Shown here: positions 44,075 to 52,495 of the stretch, in pieces | Layout: every line of letters starts with the position of its first letter | Position numbering within the stretch: position 1 is the stretch's first letter | DNA from: Zwartia panacis | Lineage (GTDB): Bacteria > Pseudomonadota > Gammaproteobacteria > Burkholderiales > Burkholderiaceae_B | Reading direction: 5' to 3' | NCBI RefSeq assembly: GCF_030410395.1 | Contig: NZ_JAUHHF010000001.1 | Coordinates: forward strand, 62,001-126,000 | Length of the DNA stretch: 64,000 nt | The notes under the pieces: generated by a model | What the model saw: the letters and a program-made list of their open reading frames with translations, nothing else | What the model was told of the DNA's origin: nothing | Databases searched by the model: none | Translations under genes and position numbers: made by a program

Positions 44075-45571
44075 TTATGCACCCCTGAGTAAAGGGCTCA
44101 ATACCCGTGAATATTGACTCGCCATGTCATAGGCATGCCCAAGCTGCAGGACCTCAAGGTCATGCTGCAGAGGACCGATGACTTGAATGCCAGCGGGCAT
44201 CCCGGCGGCGCTGAAGCCTGCTGGCATGCTGAGGGCGGGCAATCCCGCCATCGTGGCCGGGATTACAGACTGCATCCAGCGGTGGTAGGTGTCCATTTTC
44301 TGACCCGCCACTTCTTTGGGCCAGTGTAGTTCAGCGATGAAGGGGAAGATTTGCGTGGTCGGCATGACGAGGAAGTCATAGGTCTCGAACAGTCTGCGCA
44401 GCTCTTGATACCAGGCAGTGCGGACTTTTGCGGCAGTAAAGACCTCGGGGCCGGACAGTTTGAGACCGCGCTCGATTTCCCAGACCGCCTCGGGCTTGAG
44501 AAGCGCCCGGCGCTCAGGTGCCTGGTAGTGATGCGCGTTGCCGCCAGCAAAGGTAAAGCTGCGCAGTGTGATCCATGCGTTCCAGAGCTGTTCAAGATCA
44601 AAGTTCAACCGAGCGTCCTCAACCGAACAGCCAAGCGTCTTGAAATGATCGAGCGCGCGGGTGGTGACAGCGAGCAGCTCGGGATCCATGGGTAAATGAC
44701 CTTGCAAGTTCCCAAGCCAGCCCACACGTTTACCTCGGAGGTCTGTTTCAAGGGGCTGAGTAAACAGGCGCGGATCATCTTGGCGGCGTGTCAGGGGAAG
44801 GCGAGGATCAAATCCTGCCTGAACCGCTAAAAGCATGGCCAAGTCCGGCACATTGCGCGCCATGGGTCCGGTGACACTGAACTGCTGGAAAAAGACCTCT
44901 TCGCCAGGTCCGTGCGGCACGCAACCAGGCGAGGGACGAAAGCCAAAAACGTTGTTGAACGCCGCGGGTGTTCTGAGAGATCCCATCATGTCCGAGCCAT
45001 CGGCGACAGGCAGCATCCTCAAGGCGAGTGCCACACCGGCACCGCCACTGCTGCCGCCCGCGGTGCGCGAGGGATCAAAGGCGTTCCGGGTGATTCCATA
45101 AACGGGGTTGTAGGTGTGCGCACCCAAACCAAATTCAGGTGAGTTTGAGCGCCCGACAAAGATTGCACCTCCCGCACGCACGCGGCCATTGGCAGCCGAG
45201 TCGACTTGAGTGACCTGACCTTTAAAAATGGGTGAACCGTTGGTGGTGACCATGCCAGCAACAGGTGCGATGTCCTTGGGTGCCTGAGGAAAGCCGTGAA
45301 GCGGACCCATGCTCTGATTGCGGGCCAGCTGGAGATCGCGTTCTTGCGCCTGCGCACGCAAGACATCACGATCCTGCATAGCGACGATCGCATTGACTGC
45401 CGGATTGTGCGCATCGATCTGGGCGAGAAATGCGTCCATGACCTCGACACATGAAAGCGCTCGTCTGTGAATGGCGCGTGACAAGCTCATCGCATCCATG
45501 GACACGATATCCCAGTGCTGATTTTTGTTGTTGGTGTGGTGGGTATTTTGAGGCGCGGCGGGTGTGGTCAT
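44075..45571 (-). CDS. Amidase (amidase signature family)
   Basis: Hydrolyses amide bonds with a Ser-cisSer-Lys triad. The 498-residue protein has the triad Lys in GFPQAPKDIAPVAG (about 96), the cis-Ser/Ser loop in GGSSGGAGVALALRMLPVADGSDMMGSLRTPA (about 170-200), and the flanking GITRNAFDPSRTAGG. These match the family signature GGSSGG and DxxGSxR. An N-terminal His/Asn-rich stretch precedes. It is divergent from the SDR at 45683. The amide substrate is unknown; it may supply the neighbouring catabolic genes. Confidence 0.92.
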   Translation of the reverse strand: MTTPAAPQNTHHTNNKNQHWDIVSMDAMSLSRAIHRRALSCVEVMDAFLAQIDAHNPAVNAIVAMQDRDVLRAQAQERDLQLARNQSMGPLHGFPQAPKDIAPVAGMVTTNGSPIFKGQVTQVDSAANGRVRAGGAIFVGRSNSPEFGLGAHTYNPVYGITRNAFDPSRTAGGSSGGAGVALALRMLPVADGSDMMGSLRTPAAFNNVFGFRPSPGCVPHGPGEEVFFQQFSVTGPMARNVPDLAMLLAVQAGFDPRLPLTRRQDDPRLFTQPLETDLRGKRVGWLGNLQGHLPMDPELLAVTTRALDHFKTLGCSVEDARLNFDLEQLWNAWITLRSFTFAGGNAHHYQAPERRALLKPEAVWEIERGLKLSGPEVFTAAKVRTAWYQELRRLFETYDFLVMPTTQIFPFIAELHWPKEVAGQKMDTYHRWMQSVIPATMAGLPALSMPAGFSAAGMPAGIQVIGPLQHDLEVLQLGHAYDMASQYSRVLSPLLRGA

Positions 45572-45682
45572 GATGTATTGTCGGATCAGAGTCGAAAGCG
45601 TTGTGGGTCACGTCGGGAAATTCAGCCACTATTGTGCAATAAAATCCACGTGAACAAGCCCACTGGGCAGGACAGGAGCGAA

Positions 45683-46447
45683 ATGAGTCTATTTTCTTTG
45701 CACGGCAAAACGGCGTTAGTGACGGCCAGTGTGCGTGGACTGGGCTTGGAGATCGCGCGTGGACTGGCACGGCAGGGCGCACGCGTATGGATCAATGGCC
45801 GAAATGACGCGACGGTTGCGCAAGCGGTTGAACAGATCCGTGCCGAGGGCGGGCAGGCGAAAGCCATGGTGTTTGATGTTTCTCGTCTTGATCTGCTGGA
45901 TGGCATGATGCGAGTCATCGACGAGACTTGGGGTCCTCTGGATATTTTGGTTAACAACGCGGGGATGCGGGATCGCCGTGACCCCTTCGCTTTCGAACTG
46001 GATGCCGTCAGGCAGATGTTCGAGACGAATCTGGTCGCGCCTTTTGAATTATCCCGGCGGGTTGCGGGCCGCATGGTTGAGCATCAGGTTTCAGGGCGAA
46101 TCATCAACATTACGTCGATAGCGGGTCAGATATCTCGTGCATCTGATCCGATTTACACCACCGCCAAGGGTGGACTTGCGGCGATGACGCGAGCCCTGGC
46201 GGCAGATTTTGGTCAATACGGAATCACGGTCAATGCTGTGGCTCCGGGATTCTTTGCCACAGAGGCGAATGCAGAAATGGTCGCAGACCAGGCTATTGAA
46301 CAAATGTTGGCTAAACGCACCTCTCTGGCGCGTTGGGGGCGTCCTGAGGAAATTGCGGGAGCCGTAGCCTTCCTAGCCTCGGAAGCGGCGTCTTTTGTTA
46401 CCGGTGAGGTGATCGCTGTCGATGGTGGTTATTTGGCACACTATTAG
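45683..46447 (+). CDS. SDR-family oxidoreductase
   Basis: The frame is open from 45515, but ACAGGAG sits just before ATG 45683, and homology begins there (SLHGKTALVTASVRGLGLEIARG). The 254-residue protein has TASVRGLG for cofactor binding, NNAGMRDRRD, catalytic ITSIAGQI with Ser and PIYTTAKGGLAAM with Tyr and Lys, and VDGGYL. It resembles gluconate 5-dehydrogenase and glucose dehydrogenase types. It begins the cluster SDR, binding protein, SCP2-like protein, hydrolase on the plus strand. Confidence 0.88.
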   Translation: MSLFSLHGKTALVTASVRGLGLEIARGLARQGARVWINGRNDATVAQAVEQIRAEGGQAKAMVFDVSRLDLLDGMMRVIDETWGPLDILVNNAGMRDRRDPFAFELDAVRQMFETNLVAPFELSRRVAGRMVEHQVSGRIINITSIAGQISRASDPIYTTAKGGLAAMTRALAADFGQYGITVNAVAPGFFATEANAEMVADQAIEQMLAKRTSLARWGRPEEIAGAVAFLASEAASFVTGEVIAVDGGYLAHY

Positions 46448-46619
46448 ACGTCACTGGAGTCGCAACAGAAAAAACTGTTGACCGTCTTCAATCTAACACC
46501 TTAATCTGAACCTACAATATTAAATCTGACAATTGATAGTTCATCAGTCTAAAGTTCAGTGGACATCAGTTGTCGGTCAATCATTATTTGAAAAGCCCAT
46601 TAAGGGATTGGAGACAAAA

Positions 46620-47837
46620 ATGTTCAGACCTTCAACTCGGTCAGCTTTAATCGCGTCTGTACTAATCGCAAGTTCATGCGCTTCGGTTGCACAAACGAAG
46701 GTCTCTGATGATGTTGTCAGGATTGGGGTGTTGACCGATATGTCAGGTGTATTTTCAGCCAATGTCGGTCCCGGATCTGTCCTGGCAACCAAGCTTGCGA
46801 TAGAAGAGTTCGGCGGTAAAGTCGCTGGAAAACCGATTGAAATGTTGTTTGCAGACCATTTGAACAAGGCTGATATTGGAGCAGCTCGTGCGCGCGAATG
46901 GATGGATCGCAATGGTGTTGACGTCGTGACAGAGTTGGGAAATAGCGCGGTCGCGCTTGCCGTCATGAATGTCGCAGCCGAAAAGAACCGCGTCACGATG
47001 GTGACAGGTGCAGGCGCCACGCGCATTACCGGTGAGGACTGCAAGCCTAACAATGTTATGTGGGTATATGACACATACGCTTTGGCCAAAGTCGGCACAC
47101 TTCCGCTTGTGCAGGACGGAGCCAAGAAATGGTATTTCATCACCGCCGATTACGCTTTTGGCCACTCGCTTGAGGGTGATGGCATGCGTTTTGTAAAAGA
47201 TGGTGGAGGATCTGTCTCAGGCTCTTCGCGCTATCCTTTTCCTGGCACTGATTTCTCCTCTTATCTGATTTCAGCTCAAGCAAGCGGTGCAAACGCTGTA
47301 GCCTTTGCAAGCGCGGGTGCTGATTTGCAAAATCAAATCAAGCAAGCGAACGAGTTTGGTTTGTCCATAAATCAAAAGCTTGTCGCGATGTTGATGAGCA
47401 TTACGGATGTACATGGCGTAGGTTTGGATGCGGCTAAGAACATGAACTTTGCCGAAACTTTTTATTGGGACATGGACGACGAGACGCGCAAGTTTTCACA
47501 GCGATTTTTCAAGGAACTGGGAAAAATGCCAACAGCCTTGCAAGCTGGTCAATATTCGGCCGTCTTGAATTATTTGCGTGCGGTTGAAAAATCTGGCTCT
47601 GATCAGGCTGAAGTGGTCATGAAGACTCTTCGTGAAATGCCTATTCAAGACGCTTTTGCGCGCAATGCGAAATTACGCCCTGATGGCAAGCTGATTCACG
47701 ACACTTATCTTGTCTCTGTGAAGACACCTCAGGAGTCAAAGGGGCCATGGGATTATTACAAAATCGTCAAAACAGTACCAGGTGATCAGGCGTTCAGCCC
47801 ACTTTCAGAAAGTAAATGTCCGCTTGTTAAAAAATAA
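46620..47837 (+). CDS. Liv-type ABC transporter periplasmic binding protein (orphan)
   Basis: ATG 46620 has GGAGAC seven bases upstream and opens a signal peptide (SALIASVLIASSCASVAQ). The mature protein reads VVRIGVLTDMSGVFSANVGPGS, with EEFGGKVAGKPIEML and YAFGHSLEGDGM, the binding-fold pattern of Liv-type receptors for organic acids. 405 residues. No permease or ATPase genes are adjacent, so it may use a transporter encoded elsewhere, for instance the liv operon at 13.3 kb. It is separated from the SDR by about 170 bases and precedes the SCP2-like gene by 12 bases. Confidence 0.9.
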   Translation: MFRPSTRSALIASVLIASSCASVAQTKVSDDVVRIGVLTDMSGVFSANVGPGSVLATKLAIEEFGGKVAGKPIEMLFADHLNKADIGAARAREWMDRNGVDVVTELGNSAVALAVMNVAAEKNRVTMVTGAGATRITGEDCKPNNVMWVYDTYALAKVGTLPLVQDGAKKWYFITADYAFGHSLEGDGMRFVKDGGGSVSGSSRYPFPGTDFSSYLISAQASGANAVAFASAGADLQNQIKQANEFGLSINQKLVAMLMSITDVHGVGLDAAKNMNFAETFYWDMDDETRKFSQRFFKELGKMPTALQAGQYSAVLNYLRAVEKSGSDQAEVVMKTLREMPIQDAFARNAKLRPDGKLIHDTYLVSVKTPQESKGPWDYYKIVKTVPGDQAFSPLSESKCPLVKK

Positions 47838-47849
47838 GCTACTCCGGGT

Positions 47850-48254
47850 GTGAAGATGATGCACGATGAAATAATCCTGAGGTTGTTGCCGGCTCGCGTG
47901 AATGCAGACGACAGGCTGTGTTGGCGTGGTCGTCATGTGAATACTACTTTTCTATTGGAATCAGGCACGGCACAGTATTTGATTTCGATAGAGAAGGGAC
48001 GGATTTCCTCGGTCAGCAAGAGCGCCGGCCACCCCGATAGCTATCGCTTCGCTTTGCGAGCCGATGAAAGTGTCTGGGGCTCTTTTTGGCAATCTCATCC
48101 AGCACCCGGGTACCACGACATCATGGCATTAATAAAATTTAAACGTTTAAAAGCTGAGGGGGATCTCTACCCTCTCATGTCGCATTTGCTTTATTTCAAA
48201 GATGTTTTAGCAGCTGTCAGGGATGTCCCCCAGCCCGCTGGAGTCCACGCATGA
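47850..48254 (+). CDS. Small SCP2-like protein
   Basis: A 134-residue protein with no signal peptide. The pattern of a sterol-carrier-like fold is suggested by the strand-rich N-terminal half (RVNADDRLCWRGRHVNTTFLLES, YLISIEKGRISSVS) followed by SYRFALRADESVWGSFWQSH, DIMALIKFKRLKAEGDLYPLMSHLLYFKDVLAAVR. This K-x-x-G-D segment with a helix after it is common in SCP2 domains paired with hydrolases. The call is from memory of family appearance, not a search. GTG 47850 or ATG 47856/47859 are possible starts. It overlaps the hydrolase start by four bases, so the two proteins are probably made in equal amounts. Confidence 0.6.
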   Translation: MKMMHDEIILRLLPARVNADDRLCWRGRHVNTTFLLESGTAQYLISIEKGRISSVSKSAGHPDSYRFALRADESVWGSFWQSHPAPGYHDIMALIKFKRLKAEGDLYPLMSHLLYFKDVLAAVRDVPQPAGVHA

Positions 48255-49153
48255 GCAGTCAATCAGTCGTCAATCCAAAGGTCATGGTAGAACCGATCGT
48301 TGGTCGATACATGCATATCGATTTAAAGGGTCAGGAGCACCGGATATATGTAGAGGAGTCGGGTTCAGGTACGCCCTTGCTCTGCCTGCACACTGCGGGC
48401 TCGGATACCAGGCAGTATCGTGCCATTCAAAACGACCCTGATATTCTTAAAAAATTTCGGGTAGTTGCTTTTGATTTGCCTTGGCATGGAAAGTCTTCCC
48501 CTCCTGAGGGATGGCAAAACTCCACCTATCGCTTGTCATCACAAGATTATACGGAGGTGATTTTGGCGGTATCAGACGCCCTTGAGCTTGACCGTCCGAT
48601 TGTCATGGGCTGTTCCATTGGTGGGCGGATCGTTTTACATCTTGCGCTCGAACATCCGGAAAGATTTGGCACAGCCATTGGCTTGCAGTCAGGGGCGCAC
48701 GTCGAGCCTTATTACGATTTGGAGTGGTTGCATCGCTCTGATGTGCACGGTGGCGAGGTCTGTGCAGGAATTGTTTCCGGACTGATCGGACCATCTAGTC
48801 CCTCGGTTGAGCGTTGGGAGACTCTTTGGCATTACATGCAGGGCGGTCCCGGAGTCTTTAAAGGCGATTTGTTTTTCTACACCGAGGATGGTGACATCAG
48901 GGATCGCGTAAAAAATATTGACACAAAGAAATGTCCTCTTTGGCTATTAACCGGCGAGTATGACTACTCCTGTACTCCGCAAGACACAGAGTATCTTGGG
49001 AAAAATATTGCCGGCAGTCATTGGCAGATTATGCGGGGCATGGGTCATTTTCCCATGAGCGAAGACCCCAAGACTTTTCTGGAGTATTTGAAACCTGTGC
49101 TTGAACAGTCTCTGGCATCAAGAGCCCAGCGGACTCAAGAGGGTAGTCCGTAG
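48251..49153 (+). CDS. Alpha/beta hydrolase
   Basis: A serine hydrolase of 300 residues. The oxyanion strand LLCLHTAGSDTRQYR, the F-DLPWHGKS strand, the nucleophile elbow MGCSIGGRIVL (Ser about 119), the acid in LWLLTGEYDYSCTP and the His in GMGHFPMSEDP form a complete triad. It ends a cluster of SDR, binding protein, SCP2-like protein and this hydrolase, and overlaps the preceding gene by ATGA. An ester or lactone hydrolysis step in catabolism of the ligand bound by the SBP is a reasonable guess; no direct evidence exists. Confidence 0.88.
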   Translation: MSSQSVVNPKVMVEPIVGRYMHIDLKGQEHRIYVEESGSGTPLLCLHTAGSDTRQYRAIQNDPDILKKFRVVAFDLPWHGKSSPPEGWQNSTYRLSSQDYTEVILAVSDALELDRPIVMGCSIGGRIVLHLALEHPERFGTAIGLQSGAHVEPYYDLEWLHRSDVHGGEVCAGIVSGLIGPSSPSVERWETLWHYMQGGPGVFKGDLFFYTEDGDIRDRVKNIDTKKCPLWLLTGEYDYSCTPQDTEYLGKNIAGSHWQIMRGMGHFPMSEDPKTFLEYLKPVLEQSLASRAQRTQEGSP

Positions 49154-49172
49154 CGAGGGAAGTCCGTTGTGC

Positions 49173-50111
49173 TTAGCGCAAGTTGCAGACATCCATCTGG
49201 GGCTGTACAAAGCCAGGGTCTCCGTTGCCATAGGCAGCCGGGTGCATGGTTCTGACTGTCTGTATTGCTTTCAGGCAAGCGGAGCCATAGTGAGTTGATC
49301 TGGAAAAGGCGCCCCAGCGCATTTGCATTTTTTGTACGACTTCCGACTGTATTCTGCAGTTGACGTTTCCCCCGCATCGCAGCGGCGAGGTTCCATCATA
49401 AGACGCGGCGGGTCGAGGTGCGGCAGCTGGTGGCGCTGAGGGTGCGGGTCTTGGGTTGGCTTGGGCGGTAGGTACAGTGGCCGAGCGACCATCGAAATCC
49501 ACTCTGTCCAGCTGGCACAGATTCAGATTGCGTTTTTCTTCGACAAGCCGGCTTTGATATTCAACCCGAAGATCAAAGCTGCAGCCACGCGCGGATCCGG
49601 GGTTAAAAACCTGTTCATAGCCTTGCATCAAGACTTCTTCACCCAAAATATCCTGGCCCCAGCCGGTGGATTGCAAGGGTGAGATAAAAACTTTAAATAT
49701 CGGCTCAGTACCTCGGTTTACGAGAGTAAAGCGCGTATCAATGAAGTTGGCGGGAGTTGGAAGACCAGAGCCAACACGCTCCATCACCCATTTCACATTT
49801 TTTTCACCTTCGAAATACAGGCGTCCGTCAGCTTGCAGCGTTGCTTGCACATTGTAAAATTTGCCGTCGGTATAAACCTGTCTGCCTGCAAAGGTCGTAG
49901 GGGAAGTGGCTGTCAGTTGAATAATGTTTTGACCCACTTTGAAGTTGGGACTGTTCGTGCTGGTGGCAGTGCCAATCCCATTTTTCAAAACGTAGCCGTA
50001 CTTCCACTGTGTGCTGTACCAATTACCATCGAGCACGTCCACGGCGTCCTGGGCATTTCCGATCGGTACCATGAGGAAAAACATGGCCATGGTCTGGAAA
50101 ACTCGGAACAT
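49173..50111 (-). CDS. Secreted protein of unknown function
   Basis: ATG 50111 starts a hydrophobic export signal (FRVFQTMAMFFLMVPIGNAQ) and leaves about 290 exported residues. The protein has an N-terminal beta-rich part (residues 25-200: WYSTQWKYGYVLKNG, GTEPIFKVFISP), a Pro/Ala linker (about 220-245) and a C-terminal Cys-bearing part (LRCGGNVNCRIQSEV, YGSACLKA, MDVCNLR). The even number of cysteines at the end suggests disulfides. I do not recognise the family. The upstream region has a 15-base palindrome. It converges with the hydrolase, about 20 bases away. Confidence 0.7.
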   Translation of the reverse strand: MFRVFQTMAMFFLMVPIGNAQDAVDVLDGNWYSTQWKYGYVLKNGIGTATSTNSPNFKVGQNIIQLTATSPTTFAGRQVYTDGKFYNVQATLQADGRLYFEGEKNVKWVMERVGSGLPTPANFIDTRFTLVNRGTEPIFKVFISPLQSTGWGQDILGEEVLMQGYEQVFNPGSARGCSFDLRVEYQSRLVEEKRNLNLCQLDRVDFDGRSATVPTAQANPRPAPSAPPAAAPRPAASYDGTSPLRCGGNVNCRIQSEVVQKMQMRWGAFSRSTHYGSACLKAIQTVRTMHPAAYGNGDPGFVQPQMDVCNLR

Positions 50112-50153
50112 TGTTATATGCATAATGGCGACCCTGATGCCAGATTATAAGTG

Positions 50154-50168
50154 TTGTCAATTTGACAA
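50154..50168. promoter_or_regulatory. Perfect palindrome upstream of the secreted-protein gene
   Basis: TTGTCAA and TTGACAA flank a single T, an exact 15-base inverted repeat. It lies 43 bases before the ATG at 50111 and just after the MFS gene stop. TTGACA inside it resembles a -35 hexamer; TATAAT lies nearby but spacing to the gene's start is not clean. A dimeric repressor site is one reading. Confidence 0.5.
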
Positions 50169-50186
50169 TTATAGTCTTGTGTCTGT

Positions 50187-51422
50187 TCAGTTTGCCAGCG
50201 GCTTTTTCCTGCTAGCCAAGTTTGCCGCCCAGAACAGTAAGGTCAATAAAACGGCGGCCCCGACTTGTGCGACCAGCACGATGTTGTAAGACTGATCGAT
50301 GGCCCATAGCCACGCGGCAACGACCGGACCGATCGCGCGCGCAATGATAGTCGGGACCGTAATCAGGCCGTTGAGTGCGCCATAGGCGTGCGCACTCAGC
50401 ATTTCGGGTACGACTTGCGAACGCACAATCGTAAAGACACCATTCGCCAGACCGTAAATGCCGAAGAGTGCCGCGACAAGTTGAAAACTCAGTGAGTCCA
50501 ACAGGAAGGTCGCGAAGACAAAAGGGAAAATACTGAGCATGATCGAGCCAAGCGTGCGCATCGAGACGCTTGACGCGAAACGGCTGATGATCATGCGGCC
50601 AAGCACCTGGGCTGGGCCGATAATTGAAATCGCCCATACCACTTCGTTAGTCGGTAATTGCTTGTCGAGCAACATGGGGTACATGTGAAACGTAAAAACT
50701 GAGAAAACCATCGAGTAGGTTGTCAAAGCAATCAACAAGAGCCAGAACACCGAACTTCGCAGGGCCTCGTGCACGATGTTTTTATCGCGTGCGATGTTGT
50801 CCGCCTTGCTGCTGGTCTGTGTGGCGTTGACGGCATCGAGTTCGGGTTTGATCCAGTGCCAGTAGCCTGCGGCGCAAGCAACGTTGACCAGCGCAAGCAC
50901 CCAGAGCGAGGCGCGCCAGCCCCAACCATCCAGCAAGAACTGTTCAAGTGGAATAAAGACCGTACTGGCAAAGCCTGCCCAGAGTGTGATGGTAGTGATC
51001 CCGGCGCGAGAGTTTTGTGGACCGACGCGACGCGCGAGCAGCGCGAAAGCGGACTCATAGAGTATGGCTGCCTGGAGTGAACCCATCGCAGCCGCGATCA
51101 AGTAGAAAATAAACAGGTGATGAACGAAAGACCAGGCAATAAATAAGACCGCTGCGGTGATTGAACCCCAGACCATGACGCGCTTGCCATAACCTCGATC
51201 AATTGCCAGTCCGACGGGATAGGCGAGCGCGGCCGCTAGTAACAGGCCGATTGTCAGAGCGCCGTAAACGTCTGATTTTGACCAGCCCAACTCGCGCTGC
51301 ATGGCGACGACAATCACTGGAAACGCATAGTAAATCGTGCCGTACGAACAGATTTGTGCGATACCAAGAAAATGGGCAAGTCCGTGTACTTGACCTGTGT
51401 TGGTTGATGCCTCGCGATCCAT
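50187..51422 (-). CDS. Major facilitator superfamily transporter
   Basis: Twelve hydrophobic segments are evident in 411 residues. The loop between helices 2 and 3 contains GLAIDRGYGKRVMVWGS (MFS G-x-x-x-D-R-x-G-K/R-R motif). The second half contains MRTLGSIMLSIFPFVFA and FGIYGLANGVFTIVRSQVVPEML. Similar proteins of this type are annotated as monocarboxylate or small-solute permeases. It shares no operon with the adjacent genes; the start region is AT-rich and lies 49 bases from the lipoprotein gene on the other strand. Substrate unknown. Confidence 0.9.
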   Translation of the reverse strand: MDREASTNTGQVHGLAHFLGIAQICSYGTIYYAFPVIVVAMQRELGWSKSDVYGALTIGLLLAAALAYPVGLAIDRGYGKRVMVWGSITAAVLFIAWSFVHHLFIFYLIAAAMGSLQAAILYESAFALLARRVGPQNSRAGITTITLWAGFASTVFIPLEQFLLDGWGWRASLWVLALVNVACAAGYWHWIKPELDAVNATQTSSKADNIARDKNIVHEALRSSVFWLLLIALTTYSMVFSVFTFHMYPMLLDKQLPTNEVVWAISIIGPAQVLGRMIISRFASSVSMRTLGSIMLSIFPFVFATFLLDSLSFQLVAALFGIYGLANGVFTIVRSQVVPEMLSAHAYGALNGLITVPTIIARAIGPVVAAWLWAIDQSYNIVLVAQVGAAVLLTLLFWAANLASRKKPLAN

Positions 51423-51471
51423 ACCTTGTCTCGGTGTTATGATTTTTTATCAAACTAAAGATTACCTCATA

Positions 51472-51846
51472 ATGAAAATATCATCGATTCTTGGACTGTC
51501 AGTCTGTTCCGCTGCGATTGTGTTGGCGGGCTGTTCGAGTAGCACACCAAGTGATACGGCCTTGGCCATGCGTGCGGATTTGTGCAAGACAAAAGACTTG
51601 GGCAGCATGACCAAATACCTGACCGAGGAGTCCAAGCCATTGATGGAAATGGTCACTAAGCTCGCCTCCAGTCCAGAAAAGAAAGCGATGATGGACAAAA
51701 ACCTGGGTGAGACTTGCGCTAAACCTGCAAAGGTGATTGCAGAGAGAGTGACGGGCGATACAGCTGAAGTCACTCTCGATGGCGACAAGCCGATGAAGCT
51801 CAGAAAAGTGGACGGTAAATGGCTCGTCGTCATTTCCAAAAACTAA
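51472..51846 (+). CDS. Small lipoprotein
   Basis: The protein has 124 residues from ATG 51472. A lipoprotein signal peptide runs MKISSILGLSVCSAAIVLAGCSSS with lipobox LAGC (Cys 21). The mature part is helical then has strands ETCAKPAKVIAERVTGDTAEVTLDGD and KPMKLRKVDGKWLVVI, similar in pattern to DUF4878-type lipoproteins. The stop overlaps the next gene by 28 bases, so both are likely cotranslated. ATG 51397 would add 25 residues without a lipobox position that makes sense. Confidence 0.8.
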   Translation: MKISSILGLSVCSAAIVLAGCSSSTPSDTALAMRADLCKTKDLGSMTKYLTEESKPLMEMVTKLASSPEKKAMMDKNLGETCAKPAKVIAERVTGDTAEVTLDGDKPMKLRKVDGKWLVVISKN

Positions 51847-52460
51847 GAGTTTTCGTTGTTCTCGGAACGGCCGCATTGATGAGTGCGGCTGTTTTTTTTC
51901 TGTTGTTTCCGCAACGCGCGGAGCAGGACTTTTCTGTGATGCAAGCCGAGAGGCTAGTTGCCGAGCTGACCACTCAGCTTAAGGAAGGTGATCTTGTATT
52001 TAGGCGCGGGCGCGGTTTTTGGTCCGAGACATTTTCGGATCGCGCCGGTTCGAACTTGAGCCATGTGGGTGTCCTAGTTCTTGACCAGAATGGGTGGTCG
52101 GTCGTGCACGCCGAAGCCGACGATTTGAGTCTGATTGGTGGTGTGCAAAGTACGCCACTTGTTACTTTTTTAACAGGTACGGTCCTGCGACATTTGCGCA
52201 GAATTCAAATGACTGATGAAAGTCGCTCAATCTTCGTCACGGACATCAGAGACCATTTGCGTCGACAAACTCCTTTTGATACTGGCCTGTCGCTCGAAGA
52301 TGATGCCCAACGTGTTTATTGTTCAGAGCTGATCTGGGCTTCTGCCCAAAAAGCCGGAGTCGATTTGGCTCGACCCCGGGAGTTGCTGGGCAAGTCTTAC
52401 ATCACCATTGACGACTTATTCTTTAGCCCTTTGTTGAGCGTGGTGTCTGTCACGCCTTGA
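51819..52460 (+). CDS. YiiX/YebB-like permuted papain-fold cysteine hydrolase
   Basis: An NlpC/P60-superfamily hydrolase of the permuted YiiX type. The 213 residues begin with a membrane anchor (VFVVLGTAALMSAAVFFLLF, about 10-29). The catalytic His is in SNLSHVGVLVLD (about 78) and the Cys in QRVYCSELIWASAQKAG (about 168), with GDLVFRR and FWSETFSDRAGS near the entry of the domain. The active site would face the periplasm. These enzymes are believed to act on amides, lipids or peptidoglycan fragments; the substrate here is unknown. It overlaps the lipoprotein gene by 28 bases. Confidence 0.85.
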   Translation: MARRHFQKLRVFVVLGTAALMSAAVFFLLFPQRAEQDFSVMQAERLVAELTTQLKEGDLVFRRGRGFWSETFSDRAGSNLSHVGVLVLDQNGWSVVHAEADDLSLIGGVQSTPLVTFLTGTVLRHLRRIQMTDESRSIFVTDIRDHLRRQTPFDTGLSLEDDAQRVYCSELIWASAQKAGVDLARPRELLGKSYITIDDLFFSPLLSVVSVTP

Positions 52461-52495
52461 TCAGGCCTCATCCAGTCAAGCATCTCAGTCCAGTA

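Noticed and set aside
45515-45682. N-terminal extension of the SDR at 45683
   Set aside because: It overlaps the amidase start on the other strand, has no homology and is followed by a good ribosome site at the shorter start.
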